Assembly: GCA_964512305.1 (NCBI GenBank)
Contig: CAZEIW010000023.1
Span: 1 to 50,060 of the forward strand
DNA: 50,060 bases
Reading direction: 5' to 3'
From: CAZEIW01 sp964512305
GTDB taxonomy: Bacteria > Pseudomonadota > Gammaproteobacteria > Burkholderiales > Burkholderiaceae_F
In this document: one piece after another, positions 1 through 8,507 of the stretch
Layout of the letters: each line of letters starts with the position of its first letter
Numbering within the stretch: position 1 is the first letter of the stretch
The notes under the pieces: generated by a model
The model's database searches: none
What the model saw: the letters and a program-made list of their open reading frames with translations, nothing else
Told to the model about the DNA's origin: nothing
Position numbers and translations under genes: made by a program

Positions 1-245
1 GCCGCCTTGGCCAGCTGCTTGCGGCGCTTGACGCCGTTGCGGGCCGTCAGCAGCGACACGATTCGCGGCTCGACCGCCCCCGCGACGTCTCGCGAAACGC
101 GGCCGATCGCGCGCTGGCGGTCGAGGTTGTCGAGCAGATTCAGCAACTGCTCCTGGCTCAGCGTCTGCAGCTTCTCGTCGGTCCAATCGAAGCGCATCGG
201 CGTGTGGAACGTCGGCTTGTTTGCGTTGTCTGCATGGCGCGCCAT
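1..245 (-). CDS. Hypothetical protein, partial (C-terminus outside window)
   Basis: An open frame without a stop runs off the left edge; its ATG is at 245 with an AAGGA ribosome-binding site seven bases upstream. The visible 81 residues start MARHADNANKPTFHTPMRF and include a segment rich in Leu, Gln and Arg (TLSQEQLLNLLDNLDRQRA, about residues 27-45) that looks helical, then a basic end with the run KRRKQ. I see no signal peptide or membrane segment and recognise no family. It follows the SRPBCC gene on the same strand after 22 bases, so the two are probably co-transcribed. The function is unknown; the call as a real gene rests on the ribosome-binding site, the open frame and the close spacing. 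Confidence 0.55.
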   Translation of the reverse strand, partial: MARHADNANKPTFHTPMRFDWTDEKLQTLSQEQLLNLLDNLDRQRAIGRVSRDVAGAVEPRIVSLLTARNGVKRRKQLAKA

Positions 246-267
246 CGGCTGTCCTTCGGAGAACCCG

Positions 268-729
268 TCAGCTCGCCGCTGCGGGAGTGTTGGCGTAGGC
301 GCGCTCCGCGCGCTGCTTCAAGGCCGTGTTCATCGCGTCCAGCGCCGACTCGGTCCGCAACTGGCGCCGCTTGGCGAGCAGCGGAGCCATGATGCCGTTC
401 ACCTGCTCGCCGTGGTGGAATCGCACGCCGCCCGCGGGCAGCGACTCGATCCTGAATCGGCGCTCCGAGGAGAACATGCCCGGCACCGCCCAGCGATCCA
501 GCAATCGCAGCTCGCGCGGCTCGCGAGCGCGCAAGATCGTCGACCGGATGCTGACGTCGTTGCCCTCGGGCAATCTGAGCCGGACCTCGATCGTGGCGCC
601 CGTGGTGGGGTGGCCCAGAATGCCGCGGATCAAGGGATTCCAGCGCTGGTACGTGCCAAAGTCGGCGAGAATGGCCCAAACGAGGTACGCCGGAGCCTCG
701 ATGTCGATGTAAGTGTGGACTTCTCGCAT
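268..729 (-). CDS. SRPBCC domain protein (START/Bet v1-like)
   Basis: This 153-residue protein fits the SRPBCC (polyketide cyclase / START-like) fold: an opening strand (MREVHTYIDIEAP), then the helix-loop VWAILADFGTYQRWNPLI typical of the family at about residues 14-32, and strands ending in a C-terminal helix. Such proteins bind small hydrophobic ligands in a deep pocket; the ligand cannot be read from sequence. I chose ATG 729 because the family normally begins a few residues before the I-x-A-P strand; an open frame continues 30 codons upstream but its composition (Arg, Gly, Pro) does not look like protein. It precedes the partial hypothetical gene and is divergent from the cold-shock gene. 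Confidence 0.75.
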   Translation of the reverse strand: MREVHTYIDIEAPAYLVWAILADFGTYQRWNPLIRGILGHPTTGATIEVRLRLPEGNDVSIRSTILRAREPRELRLLDRWAVPGMFSSERRFRIESLPAGGVRFHHGEQVNGIMAPLLAKRRQLRTESALDAMNTALKQRAERAYANTPAAAS

Positions 730-1047
730 CCATGCAGTATGGACCCCGCCGGCGCGCGCCCAGCGGGGACGGGGACTGCCGCTGTTGCCCGGACGGCAAT
801 GCGGTATGGGCTGGTTCAAGTGCCGGACGGAAAAGGGATTTATCGCTCGACAAGCACCGCCACGACGCGTACTGTGTCCGCGCTTTCGCTAGAGTCTCGT
901 TCTTCCTCCGGTCCTTCCTGGCGCGTCGCGGCCGATCGCGGTGCCGCTTCCCAGGTTTCTCCCAGGTTCACGTTTCTTGATCGTTAGCTCGCCGCTGGGA
1001 TTTTCTCGCGGCCGATGACCTCTCTTTCACCTTTCAAGGAACGACAA
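730..1047. other. Divergent intergenic region before cspA
   Basis: This 318-base stretch separates the divergent SRPBCC and cold-shock genes. I see no convincing gene in it. An imperfect direct repeat (CCCAGGTTT at 950-958 and CCCAGGTTC at 961-969) is present. Cold-shock genes often carry long structured 5' untranslated regions, and the right part of this stretch may be one, but I could not pick out a clear promoter or a cold box. Confidence 0.4.
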
Positions 1048-1251
1048 ATGGCTTCAGGCACTGTCAAGTGGTTCAACGACGCCAAGGGCTTCGGCTTCAT
1101 CACTCCCGAGGACGGCAGCAAGGACCTTTTCGCGCACTTCTCCGAGATTCAGGCCGGCGGATTCAAGACGCTGACCGAGGGTCAGCGCGTGGAATTCGTC
1201 GTCAAGCAGGGCGCGAAGGGCCCGCAGGCGTCCGAGATCAAGGTCGTCTGA
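1048..1251 (+). CDS. cspA: Cold-shock protein, CspA family
   Basis: A complete 67-residue cold-shock domain protein, the usual length for the family. The start MASGTVKWFNDAKGFGFI shows the nucleic-acid-binding motif RNP1 (KGFGFI, residues 13-18), and RNP2 appears as DLFAHF (26-31). These beta-barrel proteins bind single-stranded RNA and DNA and act as RNA chaperones in the cytoplasm. ATG 1048 is preceded by CAAGGA at seven bases; an in-frame ATG at 1015 would add 11 residues not found in the family and has no ribosome-binding site. It is monocistronic, convergent with the MFS gene. Whether it is cold-induced or constitutive cannot be told from the sequence; the symbol is used in the family sense. 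Confidence 0.95.
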   Translation: MASGTVKWFNDAKGFGFITPEDGSKDLFAHFSEIQAGGFKTLTEGQRVEFVVKQGAKGPQASEIKVV

Positions 1252-1300
1252 CGACGTCCGGAACGGGGAGAACGCGGCACGGTGCCCCGGGCGATCGACC

Positions 1301-2530
1301 TCAGCCACCGGCCGCGCCATCGAGCTTCAGCGTCCGCCATCCCGCCAGGAGCGCGAACAGCGCGATACCGCTCATCGCGAGAAACGCCGCGCCGGGTCCG
1401 GCATGGCTCCAGAACCATGTCGCGGTGAGGCTGCCCGCGGTGGCGCCGGCGCCGTAAGCGATGCTCGTATAAAGGCCCTGGCCGCGCGCCGCCGTGGCAC
1501 CGGGGAACCAGCGCTGGATCGTCAGGATGGCCGAACTGTGGTGCGCGGCGAAAGTCGCCGCGTGCAAGAGCTGCGCGACGAGCAGCAGCGGCCAGATGCC
1601 GGCCCACAGCCCGAGCAGCGCGAAGCGCGCCACCGCCACCGCACAGCAGGCGCAGATCACCCATAGCGCCGCGGCGCGCCGGAACAGCGCTCCCTGCACG
1701 CGGAACATCAAGATCTCGGCGAGCACGCCGACGATCCAGAACGCGCCGATCGCCACCGTCGAGTACCCCAGCTGCCGCAGATACAGCGACAGGTAGGCGT
1801 ACAGCGCGCCGTGCGCTGCGACCATCAGCGCGCACGACGCGAAGAACCAGCGCACGGCGGGCTGGCGCAGCCGGTCGCGCACGGGAAGCGCGGCGTGCGG
1901 CGGTGCGGGCAGCGCTGCAGGCTCGCGCACGCGCCAGGCCATCAGGGTGGTCGCGAACAGCATCGCGGCGGCGAGGTGCGGCTGCCAGGCGATGCCGGCG
2001 TGATCAAACAGCTCGCCGCCGGCGAGCACCAGTACGACAAAGCCGATGGAACCCCAGGCCCGCACGCGGCCGTAGATGCGCGCCGCATGGGGATTGCCGA
2101 CCAGGCTCGCGCTGACGATGCCGTCGGCCACCGGCATCTGCGCCGTCTGGAACAGCGCGAAACCGCAGCAGGCGGCCAGCACCAGCCAGAAGCCGCCGTG
2201 CCCGAAAATCGGCAGGAACGCGAAGAGCGCCGCCAGCGCGGTCCAGCGCAGCACCGCGGCACGCCGTCCGCGCACCGCCTGCCGGCCCTCGCGCCCTTCA
2301 GCGACGTGCGCCCACAGATTCGGACCGAGCACGCGCAGCGCCTGCATCGCCGAGACGACGATGCCGATCTGCGCGCCAGTCAGTCCGCGCCAGTCGAGAT
2401 AGAGCGGCAGGAACGTGCCGACAACGCCGGCAGCCGCGAAATACGTCGCGTACAGGCCGGCGAGACGGCCGTCGGACTTGCGCGGCAACGGCACTTCAAT
2501 AGCATACGTCAGGCCTGTGCACTGCACCAC
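1301..2530 (-). CDS. MFS permease (phenylpropionate-permease-like, MFS_1_like)
   Basis: A 409-residue protein with about twelve hydrophobic helices, beginning with LAGLYATYFAAAGVVGTFLPLYL. The early Y-x-x-Y/F-F-x-x-x-G...P-L-Y-L and W-x-G-L-T-x-x-Q-I-G motifs are typical of the MFS_1_like / PPP family (HcaT, nucleoside:H+ symporter-like), which are inner-membrane secondary carriers. The substrate cannot be inferred. The open frame starts with GTG at 2530; another GTG at 2494 would give a protein starting just before the first helix and is equally possible. It is convergent with cspA and separated from the zinc-ribbon gene upstream by 33 bases, so it could be read from the nnrS operon. Confidence 0.8.
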   Translation of the reverse strand: MVQCTGLTYAIEVPLPRKSDGRLAGLYATYFAAAGVVGTFLPLYLDWRGLTGAQIGIVVSAMQALRVLGPNLWAHVAEGREGRQAVRGRRAAVLRWTALAALFAFLPIFGHGGFWLVLAACCGFALFQTAQMPVADGIVSASLVGNPHAARIYGRVRAWGSIGFVVLVLAGGELFDHAGIAWQPHLAAAMLFATTLMAWRVREPAALPAPPHAALPVRDRLRQPAVRWFFASCALMVAAHGALYAYLSLYLRQLGYSTVAIGAFWIVGVLAEILMFRVQGALFRRAAALWVICACCAVAVARFALLGLWAGIWPLLLVAQLLHAATFAAHHSSAILTIQRWFPGATAARGQGLYTSIAYGAGATAGSLTATWFWSHAGPGAAFLAMSGIALFALLAGWRTLKLDGAAGG

Positions 2531-2563
2531 AGATCCCGATCGCCCTGCCGTTCCGGCGGCACC

Positions 2564-2743
2564 TCACGGCACGGGCTTCGCCCGCGCCTCGAATTGCGCC
2601 AGGGCGCGCTGGAACTCCAGCACGCTGGCCTCGGGCACCTCGGCACCGCACTCGTAACACGCGTTCGTCATGCGATCGAACCAGCGGCAGCCGCACTGGT
2701 CGCAGGCGAGCTCAGGGGCTCCGCTGGGGTTCTGGAAGATCAC
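2564..2743 (-). CDS. Small zinc-ribbon protein (59 aa, GTG start)
   Basis: A 59-residue protein whose GTG start (2743) overlaps the TGA of the preceding gene as GTGA, a coupling common in operons. It contains two Cys pairs, CDQC at residues 15-18 and CYEC at 30-33, the spacing of a rubredoxin-like zinc ribbon, followed by a short charged helix (EFQRALAQFEARAK). There is no membrane segment. It is the last gene of the nnrS group. No named family is recognised; a role as a metal-binding accessory protein is a guess. The open frame extends upstream in the same phase inside its neighbour, but the GTGA overlap and the zinc-ribbon limits make 2743 the best start. Confidence 0.6.
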   Translation of the reverse strand: MIFQNPSGAPELACDQCGCRWFDRMTNACYECGAEVPEASVLEFQRALAQFEARAKPVP

Positions 2744-3207
2744 CGGCAGGCCCCGAGGAACGCAAGCCCGAGCGTGTCGAGGAACTCCTCGTAGCCCGCA
2801 TCCTGCAACTCGTACTTGGTCTTCATCACGTAGAACATCACCCGCCCGGCTCGGATCAGCCGCTTGATGATCGACAACGCATCCCCTCCGACGGCGTCGT
2901 CCATCGCGGCGAGACCCTCGTCGTCGGCGACGAAAAGCAGATCCACGCCGATGCCCTCGAAACCGGTGTAGCGTCGCAAGCCCGCACGCATACCCTGCGC
3001 GTCCACCTCCCAGGTCATCATCTCGCCCTCGCCCAGCGCGCCTTTGAGCGCGCCCGCATGCTTGCCGGGAAGAATGCCCGAGCGGGCACGCGGCACGAAG
3101 CCGATCGCCGAGCCGGGCTCCATCCCGGAGAACAGGTCGGCGTGGCGGTCGAGCATCGCCTGCCATCGCGACAGGTCGCCGAACGCGGGTTGCATCGGAG
3201 TCTCCAT
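2740..3207 (-). CDS. Hypothetical protein, paralogue of the preceding gene
   Basis: A 155-residue cytosolic protein that starts at ATG 3207, sharing one base with the stop codon of the gene before it (TGATG). It is clearly related to that neighbour: both carry W-Q-x-M-L-D-R near the N-terminus, M-R-A...R-x-Y-x-G in the middle, L-L-x-V-A-D-x-E, then R-x-G-R...Y-x-M-K...E-L and L-G-L-A-F at the C-terminus. This copy has about 28 more residues between the first and second blocks. I do not recognise the family. The nnrS context suggests a role in the nitric oxide or nitrosative stress response, but this is inference from position only. Confidence 0.65.
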   Translation of the reverse strand: METPMQPAFGDLSRWQAMLDRHADLFSGMEPGSAIGFVPRARSGILPGKHAGALKGALGEGEMMTWEVDAQGMRAGLRRYTGFEGIGVDLLFVADDEGLAAMDDAVGGDALSIIKRLIRAGRVMFYVMKTKYELQDAGYEEFLDTLGLAFLGACR

Positions 3208-3590
3208 CAATGCCGGGGAAACGCCAGTCCCATGTCCTCGACGAGCCCGGCCAGCCCTGCCGACGCCAGTTCGCCCGGCGACTTCATCATGTAGGCGTGC
3301 AGGCGGCCCCTGCGCGAGAGCGAGCCGATGGCGCTCAAACCCTGCGAGCGCAGGGTCTCGATCGCCTCCCCGTCGGCCACCAGCAGGATCGCCACGTCGT
3401 CGCCGGCCTGCCCGCGATATTCGCGCCGTATCGCGCGCATGCCCCCGGTGCCGCCACGCCAGACGAGCAGCGTGCCGTGGCGGGACTGGAAGTCCTCCCG
3501 CCGCAGCAGCCCGATTCCAAGGCTCGTGACGCCGATGTCCTCGCGATCCAGCATCACCTGCCAGGCTTCGCAATCGAAGGGGTCGTTCAT
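3207..3590 (-). CDS. Hypothetical protein, first of two tandem paralogues behind nnrS
   Basis: A 127-residue protein starting MNDPFDCEAWQVMLDR. It shares the conserved blocks listed for its downstream paralogue, including the VADGEA segment (about residues 73-78), RRGR, YMMK and the terminal MGLAF. ATG 3590 follows a TAGGA element by 11 bases; an in-frame ATG at 3602 lies two bases from the nnrS stop and is possible. It sits 13 bases behind nnrS and overlaps the next gene by one base, so all four genes probably form one transcript. No signal peptide, membrane helix or known catalytic motif is visible. Function unknown. Confidence 0.65.
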   Translation of the reverse strand: MNDPFDCEAWQVMLDREDIGVTSLGIGLLRREDFQSRHGTLLVWRGGTGGMRAIRREYRGQAGDDVAILLVADGEAIETLRSQGLSAIGSLSRRGRLHAYMMKSPGELASAGLAGLVEDMGLAFPRH

Positions 3591-3603
3591 CGGCGCTCGC
3601 ATC

Positions 3604-4815
3604 CTAGGATGGGTTCGCCGCCGGCACAGGGTCCGCCCGCGGCATGCTGGGGCGCACGAGCACCGCGGCGAAGAGCGCCAGGTAGAGCGCGAACGGCGCC
3701 GCCCAGAGCAGCGCCGACAGCGTGACGGCCCAGTCCCCCAGGCCAAGCGCGGTCGCCGCAACGCGCAGCAGCGCGGCGGCGAACGCGCTGCCGTAGCCCG
3801 CGAGCATCGGGCGCGGCACCGCGAGCGGCCGTCCGGTATGGCGCAGGGTCACGCGGGTCATCAATCCGAGCATCATCATGCCGAGGCTGCCGACCGAAAA
3901 AGCGTGAACCCAGGTTGCCTCGGGGATCGCGCCGGTCAAGTCCGCGACCGCTTTCAGCGCGAAGGAGGCCACGAGCCACGCGAACCCCAGGTGCATGACG
4001 AACACGAGGGGCGTGTCGGCCAGCCGCCAGCCCTTCCAGCGCGCGACCCGCCAGGCATGCACGAGCGCGCAGGCGGCCGCCGATGCCCCGGTCCAACGCG
4101 CCGGGGCGCCGGCAAGGTCGAGCGCCGCGAGCAGCAGCACGCTTGCCACCGCCACGACCTCGAGACCCATTTTGAACGGCGCCTGGTCCCCGCGGCCTTT
4201 CTCGCGCAGCGCGTTGCCCGTGAAAATGGGCGTCAGCACGCCGCCCTTCAGCACGTAGAGCAGGATGATCGAGTGGATGGCCAGCCGCAGCCCGAAGCGC
4301 GCCGGCGCGTCCGAGCCCGCGGCGAGCCCGGCATAGAACGCGACATTGCCGGCCCACAGCCCCGCGAGGATGGGCAGCAGCAGCAGGTACCACTTGTTGT
4401 GGGCGCGCAGCAGCTGCGGTGCCAGCAACAGGCCGAGAACCGCGAAGAGCGAGGTGTCCGCGGTGCCGGCCACCGCGACCGGAAGCCCCGGCACCCACAC
4501 GGCGAGACGGCCGGCGCACCAGAGCGCGATCACGAGCGCGAGACGGCGGCCGCTGACCTCGGGCGTTTCGGCCCAGGTCGACAGCGCCGTGAGGACGATC
4601 CCGCTGATGATCGCCGCGGCGAAGCCGTAGATGATCTCGTGGCCGTGCCACAGGCTCGGCGAAAGGACTGCCGCAGGGACGTTCCACAGCCCGGCATAGG
4701 CTCCCGCCCAGGCGATCATGAGCAACGGCCCGTAGAGCGCGCCAAGCAGGTAGAACGGGCGGAAGGCGCTCTGCCACAGGGGCGCCGACCAGGGCGTTGC
4801 TAGGCGCGAGGACAT
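3604..4815 (-). CDS. nnrS: NnrS family heme-copper membrane protein
   Basis: A 403-residue, twelve-helix membrane protein with the hallmarks of NnrS: the opening SAFRPFYLLGALYGPLLM, the segment SLWHGHEIIYGFAAAIISG (about 54-72) with its His pair, KGGVLTPIFTGNALR (about 205-219), a further His in VFVMHLGF, and VGSLGMMMLGLMTRVTLRHTGR near the C-terminus. In Rhodobacter, NnrS is a heme- and copper-containing membrane protein linked to nitric oxide metabolism and nitrosative stress. ATG 4815 gives the normal family length. It opens a small operon with two paralogous unknown proteins and a zinc ribbon. The palindromic repeat lies just upstream, and no FNR-type box is visible before it. Confidence 0.88.
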   Translation of the reverse strand: MSSRLATPWSAPLWQSAFRPFYLLGALYGPLLMIAWAGAYAGLWNVPAAVLSPSLWHGHEIIYGFAAAIISGIVLTALSTWAETPEVSGRRLALVIALWCAGRLAVWVPGLPVAVAGTADTSLFAVLGLLLAPQLLRAHNKWYLLLLPILAGLWAGNVAFYAGLAAGSDAPARFGLRLAIHSIILLYVLKGGVLTPIFTGNALREKGRGDQAPFKMGLEVVAVASVLLLAALDLAGAPARWTGASAAACALVHAWRVARWKGWRLADTPLVFVMHLGFAWLVASFALKAVADLTGAIPEATWVHAFSVGSLGMMMLGLMTRVTLRHTGRPLAVPRPMLAGYGSAFAAALLRVAATALGLGDWAVTLSALLWAAPFALYLALFAAVLVRPSMPRADPVPAANPS

Positions 4816-4858
4816 GCGTGGCACCCGCACCTGCCAGACGTGGGGACCAAGCCTTCGT

Positions 4859-4965
4859 CCCCTCTCCCGCACTGCGGGAGAGGGGTAGGGGTGAGGGTGC
4901 GCATCGGAGCTTCGATGCTCACCCTCACCCCCGGCCCCTCTCCCGCGCATGGCGCGGGAGAGGGG
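4859..4965. repeat. REPIN-like nested palindromic repeat
   Basis: Two GC-rich hairpins stand in inverted orientation. The first is CCCCTCTCCCGC / loop ACT / GCGGGAGAGGGG (4859-4885). The second is CCCCTCTCCCGCGC / loop ATG / GCGCGGGAGAGGGG (4935-4965). Between them GGGTGAGGGTG and CACCCTCACCC pair with each other, and the centre GCATCG-GAGCTT-CGATGC is again an inverted repeat, so the whole 107 bases can fold on itself. This is the organisation of paired REP units (REPIN or BIME), and CCCTCTCCCGC-type repeats are common between genes in betaproteobacteria. It overlaps the last 14 codons of the 2-oxoacid oxidoreductase gene and could stabilise or end the transcript there. Confidence 0.8.
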
Positions 4966-7900
4966 AGGTCTGCGGCAGCTGCTGGAACGCGGCGAGCAGC
5001 TCGGTCTGATGGCGCCGGGCCGCCTCGATCGAACGCTGTTTGACTGGCCCGTAGCCGCGGATGGTCTCCGGCACACGGGCGAGTTCCACCGCTCCGGCAA
5101 GCGTCTCCCGGCACAGGTTCGCCGTGACCGTCGCAACCAGGGCTTCGTAGTCGGCAACCAGCGCCCGCTCGACGCGCCGCGCGGCACCGTAGCCGAAGAC
5201 ATCGAGCGGCGTGCCGCGCAGGGCCTTGAGCCGCGCCAGCACGCGGAAAGCACCCATCATCCAGGCGCCGTAAGCGCGCTTCGAGGGCTTTCCGTCCGCC
5301 CGTGCCGCGGCGAGGAAGGGAATCGCGAGGTGGTAGCTCAGCCGGAAGTCCCCTTCGAAAGCGGCGTCCAATGACTGCCGGAACTCGGGCTCGGTGAAGA
5401 GCCGCGCGACCTCGTATTCGTCCTTGTACGCGAAGAGCTTGAAGCCGTTGCGGGCCACGGCCTCGGCGAGCGCCGTGCTGCCCGGTGCAATCGCGTCCTC
5501 GGCGCGGCGGGCGCGCTCGACCAGCGTGGCGTAGCGGCGCGCATAGGCCTCGTTCTGGTAGGCGGCCAGGAACCGGCGGCGCCGCGCGACAACTTCGTCG
5601 AGATCCCGCGACAGCCGGTGCGTCGACGGCGTGGCCTCGCCGGCGCGCGCGAGACCTTCGACGCGCTCGCCGGCGAACGCGGCGCGACGCCCCCATTGGA
5701 AGGCCTGCTGGTTCTGCGCCACGGCCACCCCGTTGAGCTCGATGGCGCGCGACAGGGCCTCGGCGGAAACCGGCACGTGGCCTTTCTGCCACGCGTAGCC
5801 GAGCAGGAAGGTGTTGGTGGCGAGGGAGTCGCCCGTCAGTGCCGTCGCGAGCCGGGTTGCCTCGACGAACTCGGCGCCCTCGCCCACGGCGTCGCGCAAC
5901 TGCCCTTCGAGCTCGGCCTGCGGGAACATGTGATCCGGGTCGCGCACGAAATCGCCCGTGATGGCCTGGCCGGTATTGATAATGGCGCGCGTGAAGCCGG
6001 ACCGCATCTTGGACAGGGCCTCGTCGCTCGCGCCGACCACGAGGTCGCACGCGATCACGGCGTCGGCTTCGCCGGTGGCGATGCGCACGGCGTGCAGCAT
6101 CTCCTGGCGGTCCGCCAACCGTACGTGGGACATCACCGCGCCGCCCTTCTGCGCGAGACCCGTCATGTCCAGCACCGATACGCCCTTGCCGTCGATGTGC
6201 GCGGCCATCCCGATCAGGGCGCCAATGGTGACCACGCCGGTGCCGCCCACGCCGGCGATCAGGATGCCGTACGGCTGCGCCAGGTCCGCCAGGGCCGGCT
6301 GCGGCGGATCGCCTGACCCGGCCGGCCAGCGGCCCGCGGCCCGGCCCTTGCGAACGCCGCCCCCGATCACGGTCACGAAACTCGGACAGCAGCCGGAAAC
6401 GCAGGAGTAGTCCTTGTTGCAGGAGAACTGGTCGATCGCGCGCTTGCGGCCGAATTCCGTTTCCACCGGGACGACCGCGAGGCAGTTGGATTCGAGCCCG
6501 CAGTCCCCGCACCCTTCGCAGACGAGCTCGTGGATGAAGACGCGCGCGGCCGGGTCCGGGAAACTGCCGCGCTTGCGCCGCCGCCGCTTTTCGGCGGCAC
6601 AGGTCTGGTCGTAGACGATCGCGGTGACGCCGGGCGTGTCGCGCAACTCGCGCTGGACGCGGTCGAGCTCGTCGCGATCGAGCACCGCCACGTCCCGCGC
6701 GAAACCCGCATCCCTCGGATACTTTTCGGGGTCGTCGGCCAGCACGACGATGCGGCGCACGCCCTCCGCTTCCAGCTGGCGCGTGATCTGCGGGACGCCG
6801 AGCGGTCCGTCGACGGGCTGGCCGCCGGTCATCGCGACCGCATCGTTGTACAGGATCTTGTAGGTGATATTCACCTTGGCCGCGACCGCGGCGCGGATCG
6901 CGAGCAGGCCGGAGTGGTAGTACGTGCCGTCGCCCATGTTGGCGAACACGTGGTGCGTGCCCGAATGCCCGGCCAGGCCGATCCAGGTGGCACCCTCTCC
7001 TCCCATCTGGCTGATGGTGGCGGTGCCCCGGTTCATCCACACCGCCATCAGGTGGCAACCGACGCCGCCCAGGGCGCAGGAGCCTTCCGGCACGCGCGTG
7101 GACAGGTTGTGCGGACAGCCGGGGCAGAAGTAAGGCGTGCGGCGCAGCGCCTGCGGCAACCGGGCGATGGCCTGGTCCTTGGCGTCGAGGAATGCCAAGT
7201 GCCGCCGGATACGCTCCGAAGTGTGCAGGCGCGCGATGCGCGCGGCGATGGCTCGCGCGACGAGGGCGGGCGTCAGCTCGGCTGTAGGCGGCAGCAGCCA
7301 TCCTCCGTGCGGCGCCGGCCACTCGCCGCTCTCGTCGAACTTGCCGACGACCTTGGGCCGGACATCCTCGCGCCAGTTGTACAGCTGCTCCTTGACCTGG
7401 TACTCGATGATCTGGCGCTTCTCTTCGACGACGAGGATCTCCTCCAGCCCCTCGGCGAAATGCCGCACGCCGTCGGCCTCGAGCGGCCAAGGCATCCCGA
7501 CCTTGTACAGGCGCAGGCCGATCGCCGCGGCGAGCGGCTCGTCGATGCCGAGCTCGTCCAGCGCCTGGCGGACGTCCAGGTAGGCCTTGCCGCAGGCGAT
7601 GATGCCCAGACGCGGCCGCGGGCTGTCGAACACGAGGTGGTTCAGGCGGTTGACGCGGGCGTAGGCCAGGGCCGCGTACACCTTGAAGTGCATGCGCCGC
7701 TCCTGGGCCAGCGGCGTATCGGGCCAGCGCAGGTGGACCCCGTCCGGCGGCAGCTCGAAGTCGTCGGGCAGGCGGATCACGGTGCGCTCGGGGGCCAGCT
7801 CGACCGAGGCCGAGCTTTCGACCGAATCCGAGGTCGTCTTCAGCGCCACCCAGGTGCCGGAGTAGCGCGACATCGCCCAGCCATGCAAACCGAAGTCGAT

Positions 7901-8461
7901 GTACTCGTGGATCCCGGCGGGCGCGAGCACCGGGATCCCGCAGGCGGAGAAGCTGTGCTCGCTCTGGTGGGCGACCGCCGAAGAGCGGGCGCTCGGATCA
8001 TCGCCGGCGATCAGCAGCACGCCGCCGTGACGGGCGGTTCCGGCGTTGTTGCCGTGCTTGAAGACATCGCCGCAGCGATCGACGCCCGGTCCCTTCCCGT
8101 ACCACATCGCGAAGATGCCGTCGCAGGCCGGTTGCGGGAACAGGTGCAGCTGCTGCGTGCCCCACACGGCCGTGGCGGCGAGGTCCTCGTTGACGCCGGG
8201 ATGGAAGCGGATGTGGCCCGCGCGCAGGAAAGATTCCGCGGCCTGCAGCGCCGAATCGAGTCCGCCCAGCGGCGAGCCGCGATAGCCGGTGACGTAGCCG
8301 GCGGTGTTCAGCCCGGCCGCCGCGTCGCGGCTTCGCTGCAGCATCGGCAGCCGCGCGAGGACCTGGACGCCGGTCATGAACGCGCGGCCGTGCTCGAGGG
8401 CGTATTTGTCCTCGATCGACACCGTGGCCGCGCTCTTCGCCGCGCTCTTCGCCGCGCTCAT
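4925..8461 (-). CDS. Indolepyruvate:ferredoxin oxidoreductase, fused form
   Basis: An 1178-residue 2-oxoacid:ferredoxin oxidoreductase of the long fused type. The N-terminal pyrimidine-binding half shows YVTGYRGSPLGG; the thiamine diphosphate domain has GDGTYYHSG at about residue 510; a ferredoxin-like motif CEGCGDC...C lies near 649; and the gamma domain with GVGGTGVVTIGALIG lies near 740. The family oxidises aryl pyruvates with CoA to aryl-acetyl-CoA plus CO2 and reduced ferredoxin. As the last gene of the run it could feed indolepyruvate from tryptophan as indoleacetyl-CoA into the pathway; that is inference. The N-terminus holds SAAKSAAKSAA, encoded by a 12-bp tandem repeat (8427-8459). 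The last residues (PLPRHARERGRG) are encoded by the REPIN. Confidence 0.88.
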   Translation of the reverse strand: MSAAKSAAKSAATVSIEDKYALEHGRAFMTGVQVLARLPMLQRSRDAAAGLNTAGYVTGYRGSPLGGLDSALQAAESFLRAGHIRFHPGVNEDLAATAVWGTQQLHLFPQPACDGIFAMWYGKGPGVDRCGDVFKHGNNAGTARHGGVLLIAGDDPSARSSAVAHQSEHSFSACGIPVLAPAGIHEYIDFGLHGWAMSRYSGTWVALKTTSDSVESSASVELAPERTVIRLPDDFELPPDGVHLRWPDTPLAQERRMHFKVYAALAYARVNRLNHLVFDSPRPRLGIIACGKAYLDVRQALDELGIDEPLAAAIGLRLYKVGMPWPLEADGVRHFAEGLEEILVVEEKRQIIEYQVKEQLYNWREDVRPKVVGKFDESGEWPAPHGGWLLPPTAELTPALVARAIAARIARLHTSERIRRHLAFLDAKDQAIARLPQALRRTPYFCPGCPHNLSTRVPEGSCALGGVGCHLMAVWMNRGTATISQMGGEGATWIGLAGHSGTHHVFANMGDGTYYHSGLLAIRAAVAAKVNITYKILYNDAVAMTGGQPVDGPLGVPQITRQLEAEGVRRIVVLADDPEKYPRDAGFARDVAVLDRDELDRVQRELRDTPGVTAIVYDQTCAAEKRRRRKRGSFPDPAARVFIHELVCEGCGDCGLESNCLAVVPVETEFGRKRAIDQFSCNKDYSCVSGCCPSFVTVIGGGVRKGRAAGRWPAGSGDPPQPALADLAQPYGILIAGVGGTGVVTIGALIGMAAHIDGKGVSVLDMTGLAQKGGAVMSHVRLADRQEMLHAVRIATGEADAVIACDLVVGASDEALSKMRSGFTRAIINTGQAITGDFVRDPDHMFPQAELEGQLRDAVGEGAEFVEATRLATALTGDSLATNTFLLGYAWQKGHVPVSAEALSRAIELNGVAVAQNQQAFQWGRRAAFAGERVEGLARAGEATPSTHRLSRDLDEVVARRRRFLAAYQNEAYARRYATLVERARRAEDAIAPGSTALAEAVARNGFKLFAYKDEYEVARLFTEPEFRQSLDAAFEGDFRLSYHLAIPFLAAARADGKPSKRAYGAWMMGAFRVLARLKALRGTPLDVFGYGAARRVERALVADYEALVATVTANLCRETLAGAVELARVPETIRGYGPVKQRSIEAARRHQTELLAAFQQLPQTSPLPRHARERGRG

Positions 8462-8507
8462 CGTGCCTGCGCCCGCGACATTCGATTCCGCCGTCCGGTC
8501 GCTCCGC

